A stretch of 64,000 nt of DNA from Flammula alnicola (GCA_015499995.1 JADNRV010000027.1:62001-126000), one strand, 5' to 3'; counted from the first letter of the stretch, positions 42,552-56,058 are shown. Numbers and translations: made by a program. Notes: generated by a model from the letters alone, not told the origin.

Positions 42552-44160
42552 ATCCAATGATGCCTCAACTGGCTAATGTCCAAGACCAATCCAAGAATCC
42601 TTTTATGAGTGTTGGGATTCTTGAGAATCAGCCCATAAATCTTTTTAGCTGTAGACGCGAACTCGTCGGGGTTTTCGGGGCGAGGGCCCAGAAAGGCAAT
42701 TCTGAATGTTATACGCGGCAAGAGTGGGCTAGTGGCGGCTACATAACGGTGGGTCCATTCAATCAGCATCCAACCTTATCTTTGCAATGCAAGGAGGGGA
42801 ATTGAGTTGACTTGTTTTTGGAAACAACGAAAATAACAGTGTTCCTATAACCCCGGAATGCAACGAGCAAATGGGATAGTGCCGCCAGCGGTGGAAGAGA
42901 GCTGTTGGGTCGATTGGTTCTTAAGAATGTTATACATTGGACTCGGACGAAGGCATTTAAATAAATCCAAGTGGCCTTGTACATTTTCCTTGTAGTGGGT
43001 GCATTATCAAGTCGAATTATCATCGTTCCAGTTTTTCAACCCTTGACCGACCGCGGCGTAACATAAATTTCGCTGACACCATAGATAACTGAACTATAAC
43101 TGAGACCCATTTGTCGTTGATGAAGACAATTCGAATTCAATTCGGCATCCAGATATGACAGGTCAAGTCCAGTTAAGCTCAAGCATCAACTTAGCTTCCA
43201 GTCTCATGATCATGCAATAAGCTTCAGTCATCGCCCATGGATGAACCCTGCCACCAAACGTGAAGTAGCCGAATGTGTACACCGCCAATAATCATGTACA
43301 AGCGCTAGCCAAGGTACAAGCTACAGAAAAAAATCCAAAAAGAATTGCTTTCTATCGCACAGACGGGAAAGAGAGATGATATGATGATGGGAGCCCAGAA
43401 ATTCCAAGACAACATATGAAGCAGCGAGTTAACTATAGCGGCCACCCACCAGCCCACCAAAAAAGACAGGGTTTTAGCTAGTACGAGTATACGGTAGTGT
43501 ATGTAGGACGAAATCGTGAGATTCATAAATAGGCCAAAATTCGAGAAAATTGAAGTGAGGATCGAGATGATGCAAAATAAGTAGGGAAAAAAAGAGAAAT
43601 GAACGAAGCAAAGAAAAAAGGGAGAAAGGATTCCAAGAGGGTAGAAGGTAAACGGACAAGAAGTGAAGCGAAGCCGTATGGCCCTATAACCATAAAGAAA
43701 GAAAAGAGTGGAGGAAAAAAGAGGAAGAAGAAATGAAAACGGGAGAATATATATTTGATCGTCCCATGAGTTAAGAATGATGCTGAAAATCCAAAGTTTC
43801 CAGCCAAGTGCCAATGTATTCGAGGGATCCTCCAAACGGTTGATGAATGAACGAAATGCGAAAAAAAAAAGTTAAGCTTTTAAGACCTGCGTGCGCGACT
43901 CGTGAGGTCGCCATAAGTATTTCCCGGAGATATGAAGAGAGAGAGAGAGAGAGACGTCCAAAAAATGCGAGTGCAGTGGAGCCGGAGACCGAGACCGGAT
44001 GGAGTAGATTGCAGAGGCTGGAACCCATGCAAATAAGGAATGATGATGACCAAGCGTGTCTAAGAACCCTGTGAAAATGGCGACAGGGGCGACATGAGAA
44101 TTGTCGCTATCGACAGGGAATGGAGGGTATACATACCAACAACACTAAAGCCGATCGACT
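42552..44160. other. Intergenic region, no gene recognised
   Basis: A hydrophobic 176-codon frame (43835-43305, minus) comes from CT-rich DNA and looks non-coding. Two frames at 42524-43023 (minus) have weak coding character only. A GA dinucleotide run lies at 43936-43954. Part of this is probably 3' UTR of the next gene. Confidence 0.4.
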
Positions 44161-47100
44161 TTAAACGCGCAGTTTCTCGGGGCTGTTCTTCCTGCCGCCG
44201 ATGAGTTCGTGTTGGTTGGGCAAGGGGAACGCGGAGAGCGACTTGCTTTCTTCGCCATCGAGCCGCCAAATATTTGCGATCGCTGAATTAGCATCTGAGG
44301 ACCCACTGTCGCCCCTGGCGCGAGGGAACATGGAGCGAGGCGACGATATCTCCTCGTATTCCTCAATGGAGGAGAGGTCCGCAGACGAGGTGGTCGTCGA
44401 GGTGGGAGACAGGGCAGGCGACTGCACCATATCTTGCAGGAACGAAGGGAGGAGCGGCGCTGGAGCCTGCACCGCCACGTGCGACATCTTAAAACTGCCG
44501 TGGTTGGTCACATTGTCCGCGCCGCTATGGATGTTGCTGCTGTAGTTGACGCTGAGATTTTGGTTTATGTGGCTATTGTGCTGGACATTAGTATTGCTGA
44601 TATTGTTGCGGTGCACGTCCGGTCCAGTTGAGTAAAGAGGCGAGGGCTCGCGGTGTCCAGACGTCTGGTATATAGGACTAGAAGCAGTATATTGCGGGCT
44701 CTGAGTGGCGTATTGCTGGCCCAACGAGAAATGAGATTGAGAGCGATGGACAGGACGCGTCGCGGTCTGGGGTTGTGGCGCGCTGGCCGACAGGTCGATG
44801 AAAGGGCGACGAGCCTGAGGAGGCGTCAGAGAGTGTGACCGCGGCGCCTGAGAGGCGTTGGGAACGTTGATATTACCGCCGCTGATCTGCGTCTGCGACA
44901 AGACGGAGGTAAGAAGTGCGATACGCTCAGCCTGGACTGCGGCAGAAATAGAGTCTCCGTTTCCCTCTGCATCTAGAATTCCCGCAATATCGTAAGATCC
45001 ACTGCATGAACGATACCAGATGAGTAAAAAAAAAGAGAGAAGACGTACATGGAAGACAGGTTTGGCAGACTTTGCGTCGTCTCCAGTTAAGATAATTGCA
45101 TTTCTGGCAGATCCAATCGCCCGGTTGCTGAAAGCCATTTTGGTAAGCATCCACAGGCCCTCCGACGATCAGAAGAGAAAAGAATACTCACATGAGAAAT
45201 GGGGCCTCTGTTACCTGTGTTGAGGATGGGTGGCTGCTAAATTGACGAGATCGTGAGCAATGAGTCCGGGAGAAGCAAGCAACGTCATTCTTACCGCAAT
45301 GCCTACGAGACCACTGGGACGGATCTGACCTTGCTCCGGGAAGGGCTCATTATCAGGCCAGTACATGATGCAGGGGGATAAGGGGTCGCTGGAAACGTTC
45401 TGCACTTTCCCACCGATGGCGAAAGCTCGGCCCGAAGGCGTGAGGAGGGGATGGGAGGACTTGGGAGGATTGGCGACATTTGGAAGGGAAGACGCGGCAC
45501 CAAACGGTGAAGGCGACTGCGGTTGCGAGTACCCAATAGCGGTACGCTGGACAGTGAGATGCTGATGTTGTTGCGTGGGTTGCTGTTGAGGTGCCTGTAC
45601 CTGTTGTTGTTGCTGCTGCTGGAGGCGATGCTGCTGCGGCGCTTGGAAATTCTGTGAGGGCGCCGGGGAGGAAGAATAATATGTAACGTTGTTGGACGGA
45701 GAGCTGAACCGAGGAGAAGGCAAGGTTCGCGTGCTGGACTGGTTCGGGGTCTGGTGCTGGTGGCCATTTGCACCGGTGCCACTTCCTCCTCCGGATCGTG
45801 GACAACCACATCCTATGCAAGCCAGGTTGCGCCTATGAAGAATCATACAAGGAAAAGAGTCTGTCAGCATACTATCGCAATGGCGGAGATGCAGACGCAG
45901 GCGAAAATGCCTGGGCGGTAAAATCGGAAAGAAAGGATCGCGTAAAAACGAGGGCGGGAGGGTTATAACCAAAACATCGAGGTGGAGAAACTCACCCAAA
46001 GTTATGAGCGCCGCATTTCGGCGAGCTGCATCTAGGAAACATCGGAGGGGTCAGTATAATTGCAACATGAAATGTCTATCTTAGAGCGCGATCGAGATGA
46101 GAATGTGAAATAGATTGAAAGACGAGACCGTTTGTGAGGTCAACAGAGACATTTACGATCGAGAATGATATAAAATGACGAAAGTAGGGATCGCGGAAGT
46201 AAATGTTTACTCACATCCAATCACCGAGCCTAAAGCTGGTCTTGGGGTTGGGCGGATTGCTTGAAAGGGTATATTGGCCAGATGAAATGGTGGTGATCTC
46301 GCTCATGGGGGAGTAGGAGGATTGGAGATCGGAGAGCGACGAGGAGACACGTAGGGCAGGAAGCGAATGTGGTGGTGGGTGGTCAAGGGTGTTATTACGC
46401 GGAGGAGGAAGAGTGGGAGTAGGTGAGCTAGACGCCTGCGTGGGGGGTGAGAAGTTTGTCAGTGCGCTGGTCCGGTACGTAAAGAGAGATATGATGATCT
46501 CACCGGATTCCTGAGGAGGACGCGACGGAGTTTGTGAAACGGTTCAAGATCGCTCTCCAGGGCCGTTGCGACGGACATTGCACGCCCAGAAAGCGCGAGG
46601 GCAGCGCAAGCCTGTCGAGAGATCCATGATGAGATCAGTTATGGGCGCAAACAATAAGAAGGAATAAATCAAATGGAAGGAGAGATATGAACAGGGCAAT
46701 CGAGCCGTGGTTATTGCAGTCCAAATTCCGTGAAATGCGTGGAACTGATCCTGAAATAATCCGACAAATTATATTGCTCGCAGCACGTGACTCGTCACGA
46801 CACCCAAATCAGGAAAACTCATTAGCGACCGTGTCGAGGGTACCACGGAGCAACATTGCAAAATTAAACTTAGGAACCCACCTCTTCATGACACCGGAAC
46901 ACGGCCCAAACGCTGTCACGCCTGCCTGACATGAATTCATCCTGGAGCTCCCACAGTGTGGCGGGAACTGGGACAGGACTCGTCAGATCCTGGTGCTCTG
47001 AAGCCTGTGAGAAGAAGAAAAAACGTAAATAAGCCTCGGAAATGCAGGTAAAATGGCATGAACGCGTACATTGTGCGGGAGAAACACCGCAGAGAGGAAG

Positions 47101-47667
47101 GACTCCGCCATGGCTGGTAGATTATATAACTGCGAAAACGAGAGCGGCCATCAGCAAAGGTTAGACTCAACCATGGTGAACGGAAGCGCCACTCACTCGA
47201 ACGACACGAGAACAGGTGGTGAAGAACGCCTCATGGGAGGACATGGGTGAAGACGACGCGTGCGACGAGCCAGACTCCAGGTCGCTGCTGCTCTGAGATG
47301 ACGTGGGAGAGAGGTCGTGCATTTTTCTCCGAGGCACAAAGGTGTCAATGACGCTGCTGGCGTTGTGGTCGAAGTCCGTGGAACGAGGACACGAGAGGAA
47401 AAATGTATTGTCGATGTTTGACCGTGGCTGGTGGTCGGAAAAAGAGAACGCTTCTTCGGATTTGAACAAAGGAAACTCGGCTGTGGGGGTCAGGGACTGG
47501 GATGGGAGCGAAAGTTTCTGTAGTCGCGACAGGACATGGTCAAAGGTGGATGAAGGGTTGGCTGCGGCAGCAGTGAGCTTTGTGATATCGATAGTGTTCA
47601 TCCTGGTAGATGGGCAGAGAGGTTGGGAATGGGGAGAGGGCCGGAAGGATATTTGAGGGCAAGCCAT
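44161..47667 (-). CDS. RanBP2-type zinc-finger protein, probably RNA-binding
   Basis: Ten exons (47667-47197, 47129-47070, 47004-46882, 46611-46504, 46435-46215, 46031-45996, 45832-45295, 45236-45192, 45127-45049, 44972-44161) give 830 aa. A second start (MNTIDITKL at 47601) would give 808 aa. Two RanBP2 fingers with W-x-C-x2-4-C-x3-N-x6-C-x2-C are seen: GDWICSSPKCGAHNFGRN then ACIGC (about residue 326), split by an intron, and GDWICQKCNYLNWRRRKVCQ (about 536). Between them is a Gln-rich stretch; the rest is Ser/Pro-rich and disordered. Such fingers bind single-stranded GU-containing RNA, so a role in mRNA metabolism is likely. Intron 3 (46881-46612) is unusually long, 270 bp. Confidence 0.8.
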
Positions 47668-49497
47668 GGGTAGTGTAGTAAGGGTATTGGATAAAAGTGA
47701 TGGGAGATCGTCGCAGCTCGAGGAATCGAATCCAGGTGTGGCTGGACAGGTAAGAAGATAAAACGCGACTTCTGGCTGGATATAGACAGAGTTTGGCTAG
47801 CTTCGATAGATTGTGATATATGAGTTAGTCGCGGGAGGCGGTTCGAAGCTCGGGGGGTGGCAGCTGTGGAGGGTGTTGATAACGACAGATTCTTCGCTGT
47901 CGATGTGAAGAATGGAGGCAGGAAGAGCAGGCAGCATGCTTGGCCATGAATCCCGCTTTTCAACGGTTCAGGGTCCTCAGCGATCGGATGCTGCGATGAA
48001 TGCATAAAAAAATAAACACTCAAATTCCGGCGCCTAAAACTATGCGCTGGGCTAATTACGTAACTCATCCCGCTCAATCATCCCTCACTTTGCTGTCTGT
48101 CCATCTGCCTGTCCCTGCGAATCTTGCTCTAATCTATCAACAGAAGAACCACTCAACGAACGAAACGAAACGAGAACCGCACTCCCTGCACGCGGCACCG
48201 AGAAAAGATCCAGAGCGTCATGCCCTTTTTTTTCGCCAAATCTTGCAATTGCTTCCTTCCAGTCGCTCCACCGCCGCTGCGTACATATGTATGACGCGTC
48301 GGAAAATGAAGCCATGTCATTTTGAAAAAACCTTTAAATGTAGCTTACTCATCCCACTTTGCGTCCGCACATCGGTCGGTCGCGGCACCTCTAATTCAAC
48401 CAGCGACCGAGTGCCCCAGAAATGCCGTTCGTCATTGGTCTAGACAGAAAACACGCTAGAATGAGGGGAGAAATGTTTCACTTGCTCGCCCTTTCAGTCA
48501 TGAATTTAAATTGGAAGAGTCGCTTCGCTTTTGTGGCGGTTGTCTAGACATGCAACTGTCCGACCCTATGCTACTGGCGCGTTGGCTTTCTCAGCCTCGT
48601 TTTGCGTCCGCCGAGGATCCATGTGCTGCACGGCGACCAATTGGCTCTCCAAAAGTGACTAAGCCGAGGACATAACATAAAAATAGTCTCCGTCCCCCAA
48701 AGAAAGGTGATCCGCCCTATGATCACCCACAAATCGGGAGTCTTCAGTAGCCGGTCCTCTCGTCGCAGTTTTTGGTGCACGAGACAATAAAGTGGCGTCC
48801 TTTGTCCCTGCTGTATCATGTATTACACAGGCCAACTACAACGTATCATATATACGAATTAATGGAAATAAAATAAAAGAAAACTAGGCACAGACAGGTT
48901 CAAACACCAAGACCTGTCAGAGAAACAAACATGAATATGTCGGAAGACATCGCGTCCCGAAAACAGCAAGGTAAATATGAAACCCTCCATCTGCGTAATC
49001 CGACGATTCACGAGATGCAGTTGCCCGTGACCATGAGTCCCGAGTCCCGCCTCGCGCCAACCCCATTCAACCCAACTCTCCACGAGCCCCAACCCACGTC
49101 CAGGGTCAATCTTATCCCACTCTCCGGCAACGCGAAAAATACATTTGAACTCGGCGCGTCCACCAAGGCCCGCCAAGTCGGAAATACACCCTCATATCCG
49201 TCGATGAAACACCCGACCAGAAATAAGGTTATATCGCCGGATCCCATGGTCGATCCCTGCTCGTCCAGTTCGCATTCGCCGTTGTGTCGATGGTTGAGCT
49301 CCTTCCGAATGTTACACCGCGGTATGTGTGTTTCTTCGACGACACCATCGCCCCGGAAACCGGTTCTACCCAAGGCTGTCCGCTGACGGTCCGCTGAGCC
49401 GGTATTGGTTGCAGACTGCAGTCGTATCGTAAAAAAAAACCTCGGTAGCATCGGCGGCCAAATAGAGTAGGGCCGCAGATGCGAGAGTCATGCCCCT
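47668..49497. other. Intergenic region between the zinc-finger and helicase genes
   Basis: It contains the zinc-finger gene promoter and the helicase 3' flank. Overlapping open frames of about 150 codons on both strands at 48931-49451 are probably not genes; the minus-strand one starts only a few bases from the helicase stop. No repeat or RNA gene was seen. Confidence 0.4.
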
Positions 49498-52400
49498 TCA
49501 TGAACGAAACGTTTTTAAGAGGCGCGATTCATCACCCAGACGTCTTCTAGCAGTCTCCAAGTGCTCATATAACGCCCTCTCCAGCGTGTCGCCCGTCAAC
49601 CTCACCACCAAGTTGCCCTCCGTCAAGAACTCCGCATACCGCCGCCACGAGTCCGCGCCCTTGCTCACCTTGACGACCGCCTGCTCGTCCTGGCTCGAAG
49701 TCTGCCTGCCCGCGCGCAATGTTGAGATGCTCCCGACGACGAACAGGCCCCGTTTGGCACGCGTCAAGCCCACATTGAGCCTTTTCTTGTCAGCGAGGAA
49801 CCCGATGTACCCTGAGGGGTTGTTCCGCACAGTCGAAAAGATGATGACCTGCTTCTCCCGCCCCTCGAAACCATCGACGGTTTTGATCTCAATATGCTCA
49901 AGTTGCATGGCGCGAAGATCACCCAGGACGGCCTGGAAGCGCTTGCGGTATGTCGCGTCCGTGTTGAATAAGCGCGACAGCAGTTTGATCTGCGCAGCAT
50001 AGGGCGCAATGATCCCAATGTCATCTCCTTGGAGAAGCTTAAATAGCAATCACATCAGCCACACAATCTACTCCGATTTGACTGGAAGCATACCGGGTTG
50101 TTGAGCAGGAGATCTTCAACGATACTTGCCACGATGTGCGCCTCGTTGATGTTCACAAGACTTTTTCCCTTGTACGATTCATTTCCTGTGTGGTCGAGGA
50201 AAATAACCGATGGCCTGTGCTTCTCGCCATGATGACGCGTGTGCTTCGAGCTCGGAGGCTCCAAACCCGGTAGGGCGTTGCCGCCAGCATCAACCGTGCC
50301 ATCCAGAAGAGCGAGGTTGTAGAATTCCTTTGCAGGGAACCGAGAAATAGCGGGATGCATGCGGTACTGGATGTCGAGCATCACGGAAGGGACATCTGAA
50401 CAGATACGGCTGCCGTTAGCGACTAGCTCGAATTATATATCACTGATCCTAAACTTACGGCCTTCCTCTGTCAAGCGCTCAAATAGACTAATGCCGAATC
50501 CCTCCTCCTTGGCCTGTTTACTGACGATAACCGGAGGCAACTGCTTGTGATCTCCGATGAGTGCAACATGCTGGGACTATAAATTACAATTATGATTAGC
50601 ATTCATTTCCTTCAAACCATCAATGTACGGCGTACCCCTTTCATGAGAGGAATCAACGATGCGGGTTCTGTTGACATAGACGCCTCGTCAATGAACACAA
50701 CAGGGGAGTCGACTACGTTGAGCGCGTTGCATGCTGCCGTTATGCATGTCGTACAAATCTAATAAGCATGGAAAAAATCACGTCTTCAACGTCAAACTCA
50801 TCAGCAAAGAAAACGAATTACTTACGACATCCGCTTGTGCCATCACATCTCGTAACATATGCTGCTGGGTAGCGTAAATCCGACCCTTGAGGTACTTATG
50901 GCGCAGCTCCAATTTCACTAGCGCGGTTTGCATGTTCGACATGCGGCGCAGCGTGTCCTTCCGTGGCCGACTCGATTTTTGGATCTTCGCCTCTAGGACA
51001 CTGCACTTGGCCGTCAGCTCCTCGATCTTTGGCTGCATCAACGCCTCTTCCGCTACGAGAGTCGAAAGCTTATCGTGAAGGTGGTGTTCTTGCAGCTTGT
51101 AGTCAAGTGAATGGTTCAAGAGCGATTCGCGGACATGACCATGATATCCAACACGCAGCGGCTTGACGCCAACATTGGCGAATCCTTCAACGAGGTTGTC
51201 CACTGCAACGTTCGTGTACGTACAAACGAGTATAGGCTGAGGAACCTCAAAATGCACCTACCACAAGCGGTTAATGCGCGTCCGAACATAGGATATTAAA
51301 ACCTTACTTTCAGCAATTTGATGGTTTCAATAATCGTTTTCGTTTTGCCAGTTCCTGGAGGCTAAGAATTATGGACATTGATTAATGCCAAACAACGAAA
51401 ATGATATTCATATGCGCACTAACCCCTTGAATAAGACTGATCCTTTCACCTATCATCGCCGCCATAGCTCTCTTCTGGGAGGCATTCAGCCCATCAAGAG
51501 GAGGGTCACCTTCCATGACAATTGGGTTAGGTTGCGAGTATCTCCTAGCCCAGCTGTGGATTCGTTGATCATTCCCAAAAATTCCATTTTGTGCAAGAGG
51601 GGAGACACCCAGTTTGGTGTTCTCAGCAGAAGAATTGGCAAGAGCGTCGATAGTTTCGAGATCTACGACTCCTTCTTGCTGCTCCTCCTGTGGTGGCGAA
51701 ATATACGAGCGCAGAATGACGTCGCGCAGCTGGGTACCATGAAGGATGTACTGGTGCGACGGGTCTTCGGGAACTTGCTTCTGTATTCGTTCTGGATCGT
51801 GCTCAAAATGACCAATGGCCTGGCGCATGCGTTCGTACATAAGATTAGGGCGGCCAAGGTCCAGACGCCATAAACCGTCGTCCAAGTCGAAATGATTGGC
51901 AAAGCAAACGCGTATTTGAGACTGGGTGCGCGAGAGCACTGATCCAGCAACGTGGTCTTCCTTCAATGGGTCCAGCCTTGAAACCAACACCTGACTTCCG
52001 TTCCTAGTAAAAAGTCAGTTATATGCTTAACGGTTCAAGATGTCAGCAGAATGGACGGCACGTACTCGAACTTGTTCTCGGGTAATTTGATCCCAGGCCC
52101 CATCACGAAGCTAGCTACTGGACGCCCAAACTGATTCGCTTCTAGCCAATATGCGGACATTCCAGTGATGCAATACCCTTCTCGCATAAGTTGGTCAACG
52201 CTCCAAGTGGATAAGCGATGTTTGAGCGCTGCCTCGTCTTCAGCTTCTTCGAGGGCAAGAAGTTTCAAGAATCTGTATTATATATTAGTTATCCGACGGT
52301 GCATGATGTTAAGGGGAGAAATTAGAAATTAAGACTTACTTTTCAGTATACCTCTGAATGGCAGGGGCGACTGGGTCAGCACCTGGGTGACCCGTCGCCA

Positions 52401-52929
52401 GCGGTCGTATTCGTTTTTTAAACCGTGGTAGTACTCCATCTGTCTTCAACTCCGTCTTCATGCGAGAAGCAGCTCGACCACGCCAGTTAAAACGCCCCGT
52501 CGCGTCTTCAGACGCGTCCGCTGCTCCTGGATGCGCATCTTCTGTAGCTTCCTGTAGCCATTCTCCTTCTGACGCTGTTTGCATTTTCACAGAGAATAAA
52601 GAGTTCTTCGGCTTTGCAGATATGGGGGCGTCAAGGTTCATTACGCTGTCGAGAAAGATTTCCTCTTGCTCGGCTGCAGAAAGTTTGGGATGTTTGGTTT
52701 TTGGGCGACGCGTCGAGGTTGATAAGGCCCGACTCGATGCTCCAGGAGAGCATCGTTGGTTGCTTAGACAGAACTGGCGAATGGATAGCAGTGGAGACCG
52801 GCGGGATGAAGAGGGGTGATGGAACGTAGAGGAACATGCTTGCTGGGTATGTGGATGAGAATGTGTCGTTGGTCTCGTTGGGCGCGAAATTATAAGTTTC
52901 TCGAGAGAAATAGACCCATTTCTCGACAA
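49498..52929 (-). CDS. Upf1-like SF1 helicase (Hcs1/SMUBP-2 type), probably mitochondrial
   Basis: Nine exons (52929-52340, 52272-52066, 52003-51424, 51361-51308, 51257-50826, 50758-50636, 50576-50459, 50395-50094, 50037-49498) give 981 aa in frame. The first 70 residues are rich in Ser/Arg/Thr and nearly free of acids, as in a mitochondrial presequence. Helicase motifs are QG/PPGTGKTKT (Walker A, interrupted by an intron), CTYTNVAVDNLVE, VVFIDEASM, LIGDHKQLPPVI, DIQYRMHP, VDGFEGREKQVIIFSTVRNN and NVGLTRAKRGLFVVG. A Lys/Arg coiled region follows motif Ia. It should unwind nucleic acid 5' to 3' using ATP. The target, DNA or RNA, is not decided by sequence. Confidence 0.88.
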
Positions 52930-53675
52930 TGCCTGCAGCGACCTCTGATGTAGTTGAGCCAGGGTAAACGAATGAAGGGGAGAAGGATTGTGAGGAACAA
53001 AAATACGAAGTTACTTTCCGAAAGTCAGTCTATTGGCTGTCAGTGTTTTCAGAAAATTCTTCCGCGGTGCCTGTCAGATCACGCGGTCACGGGCGTGTTC
53101 GCGCTCGGGCCTTCCGTTTAATTCAAATTTCAAGTTCAAGCTCCTGCAGTTGACATTGTCAACGTCCATAATTACTGTCTCTTGGGAAGATGAGCTGAGA
53201 ATATCAGCCTTAAGACCGCAAGAGCTGCCGTACTTCAGAGTGCCGTACTTATATTGCAAGACATGACCTTAAAGAACGGACATACCGTGAAGTACTTAAA
53301 ATAAAGGGCCCGGGAAAAGGACACGGAAAAGCCTCAAATAAGAATATAAACTGAGCGAATTGTGGGCGACAAAACGCTGGTGATGATTAAACTGGATAAA
53401 GTGAAACCCCGGTGAAAGCATGGTGGATTAAAGAGAGAAGAACGAACATGCTTAGTACACTCCTAGGTATTCTCCAACCTTTACAACAAAGCTTCGTCTC
53501 GACAAAAACACATCCAAGCATCAGAACCCGTCGACCTTGATGTTAGTTTCTTAATCTGCGTTTCCCTTTTGAATGGCAAGAACCCAACACATTTTGGGTG
53601 GCCAAACAGAGTCGCACACATTTCACATCAAGACCTGACGCAGGACAGAATGGCAACAATACGGCTGGTTTTCGT
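52930..53675. other. Intergenic region, no gene recognised
   Basis: Promoter side of the helicase gene and 3' side of RPC11. No ORF, repeat or RNA gene noticed. Confidence 0.4.
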
Positions 53676-54234
53676 TTAATTTTCGCGCCATTGATGAGCA
53701 CAACTGACGCATCTGGGAACAGCTTTCAGTGGAGTGCGGCGAGGCATGCAACACATTACTTACCGGTAAACTTGGAAAGTGAGATCGGCCAATGTCAGTA
53801 ACATATCCCATAACTTCAAACTTCAAATACACACATGTTGTCATAGGTTCATCAGCAGACCTGATTTGGAGCTGATAGAAATAGGCGCTGTTGAAATTAC
53901 ACTTGTCGCAAGATGCTGAAGGCAGAATGGGTATCAGAAGAGTTCCCAAGATCGAGTCGGTAGTCGAACGCACCTTGGGTCTGATCTGCGTGAGCCCACA
54001 TCTCATCTCCACCAAGAACATCGTCGATTTGTTTTCGCTTTAGCCTTGTCCTTGCAGTCATCTGTAGCAAGAAACCAAATCATAAGCAAGGATTTCACGG
54101 CCTGAGAAACGTTCGAGCCTAAACACCTGCTTAGTTATAGGAAACTCATATGGACAAGTATTACATGCCCATTTGTTGAGTCCAGATTCGGCAGATATGA
54201 CAAGGAGGTTAGCACAAGTCGGGCAAAACAACAT
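53676..54234 (-). CDS. RPC11: RNA polymerase III subunit C11 (RPC11/POLR3K)
   Basis: Exons 54234-54127, 54061-53974, 53915-53835, 53770-53764 and 53712-53676 join to 106 aa, the normal length for this subunit. The N-terminal zinc ribbon is MLFCPTCANLLVIS...WACNTCPYEF. The linker is RKQIDDVLGGDEMWAHAD. The C-terminal ribbon has CDKC, QLQIRSADEPMTTFYRC and CAHQWREN, with the invariant acidic pair SADEP that promotes RNA cleavage in the active site. The fourth exon is only 7 nt (TTTACCG) between AAG and GTAAGTAATG, yet it is required to encode FYR and to keep the frame. C11 is needed for termination and reinitiation by Pol III. Confidence 0.93.
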
Positions 54235-54485
54235 CGGACGATGCTGACTGGAGCAAGACGAGTGAACCTTGCCAAAATATTTTCTCACCGTACTCGTAAT
54301 TAGAAAACCGATTTATCAAGCAGATCAATCTAATCTAATCTAATCTATTTTGGTGAAGGCTGTTCAACTTGTCTCTACTTCAAGCCATGGTCGACGTCCA
54401 AACAATAGGTATACTCCGCTTGTGGCTTTCCACTGTGAATATGGCCATTGCACTTTGCCAATTACATACTCTGTGATTTGCATCG

Positions 54486-55460
54486 ATGCCATTTTTCAAA
54501 ACTCTGAAGAAAAGTTTCGCGGGCTCTTCATACAGCCAGTCTAGTGACTCTAGTCAACATCAAGTGGCACCTCCTCCTCCTCAATGGGCCCCAGCTCCCG
54601 AAGAATCGGTAAGCTCTCAGCTTATTTGTGACCCTTGCAGATAAAAAGTTCCGACTAAACTGTGTCCTGTCGCACAGCACAAGTATGGGAAATGGAACGA
54701 AGCCCCAGAGGAGGAGTATGAAGCCGCGGAAGCCTTCTGCCAGGAATATCCCTTGCACCCTCCCAGACTTCTTCCATCGGACGTGGTCGATAAGATAAAC
54801 GAAATAGGCTGCAAGGCTTGGGGCATCGAGGTCCCCATCAGTCCTCGTTTCGTAGGCCATGTCCAGAACGACTCTAAAGGCGGGCCTGGGGTTATAACTG
54901 TACGCACAGCACCAGAATGCAAGGACGTTTGCTTGCTGAGCGACCTGCCGATAATCGCTGGATTGTATGATATCCAAGGTAAAGTCGGCATCTACTACGA
55001 AATATACATCGCGAAAATGGACGGGATAATAGCTCTTGGTAAGGGCACTCCGGTTTTCCTACCGCCCTAATTTTCTCACTCGTATTTCACGATAGGCACT
55101 GCCTGCAGACCATACCCTGTGTGGCGTCTTCCAGGCTGGAACAGGATGAGCGCCGGCTTCCACCTAGACGATTTTCGCAAGTTCTTCGAGGACGCTGACG
55201 GTGGGCGGGACTACACCGATGCCATAAACCGGATCAACCCAGGAGACACAGTAGGCTGCGGATACGAATTTCAAACTGGGACGATCTTCTACACTTACAA
55301 TGGCATGCGCCTGCCCCCAGCATTTACTGGGATCTATTTGCCGCGCCAGGCACAAGATGTGTTTGCTGCCATCGGCGTCGAAGGCTATTGCGATTTCCAA
55401 GTTAACTTTGGTGGTGAGCTGTTTAGATGGAAGAGGGTAATGAGTGGTCCTGGAGGGTAG
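54486..55460 (+). CDS. SPRY-domain protein
   Basis: Exons 54486-54608, 54678-55038 and 55096-55460 give 282 aa. After a Ser/Gln/Pro-rich start the protein has a SPRY fold: GIYYEIYIAKMDGIIALG, then PYPVWRLPGWNRMSAGFHLDD, NPGDTVGCGYEFQTGTIFYT, YNGMRLPPAF and FQVNFGGELFRW. The order follows the SPRY consensus (regulatable display, GDxIGCG, FTxNG, NFG). It probably recognises a protein partner. Its start lies about 250 bp from the divergent RPC11 gene, so they share a promoter region that contains a short run of TAATC repeats (54332-54347). Confidence 0.82.
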
Positions 55461-56058
55461 AGGGTCATGTAGGACGCTTATCTGGTGGCTCAGGAAATGC
55501 CGATGACGAGCTTCCAGCTTATGATAGAGGTTATTGATTTTATGGAGCCCGTAATGATATCCAACGCTCCGCAGAGCTCCTTACTGAATTTAATTACTTG
55601 GAACCTTGGCAGACTCTTGTATATCTTATTAGTAGAGCTAATTGATATTTTTCATGAATACCAAACCTGGCATAGGCAACTCTGAGTTCGCAAGCAACCT
55701 GTCGAATGTCCTGAGCACACCTTGCGAAATTCACTGCTGCAAAGTTCACGAGGTTGGGTTTCATGAGGTTGGGTGTACTGCGATCAAATATGCATTGTTC
55801 GTCAGATGTGAACTACATAATGAACAGATACACGCTTTCTACACAATCTCACCCCATTGAACCCATGACCCAGGTACATAGAACACGAACAGGCTTCAAA
55901 CAATTCCACCCACACTCCAACTTTAAGCTTGAAGCTTGACGTGTCCAGTTTTCGCATTGAATCAGGGACAGAGGGACGCGCAGACTGATTCGAACCCAAG
56001 CTCAGCGACCATACATATCGACTCTCATGTCTCTCCGTACCACTCTCCCATGCAAATA
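55461..56058. other. Intergenic region between convergent genes
   Basis: 3' flanks of the SPRY gene and the MOV10-like helicase gene. No further gene seen. Confidence 0.4.

Noticed and set aside
43305..43835. Hydrophobic 176-codon frame on the minus strand, apparently a multi-span membrane protein
   Set aside because: It arises from CT/TTC-rich DNA, overlaps other open frames, has no splice or promoter context and no recognisable motif.
44434..45968. Arg-rich and Ser-rich open frames on the plus strand
   Set aside because: They are antisense shadows of the low-complexity coding sequence of the zinc-finger protein gene.
48931..49451. Overlapping frames of about 150 codons on both strands downstream of the helicase
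   Set aside because: The minus-strand frame starts almost at the helicase stop and would sit in its 3' UTR; neither frame resembles a known family. Could be revisited with RNA data.
54528..54977. 149-codon frame on the minus strand opposite the SPRY gene
   Set aside because: Shadow frame; the plus-strand exons carry the SPRY motifs and consistent splice sites.
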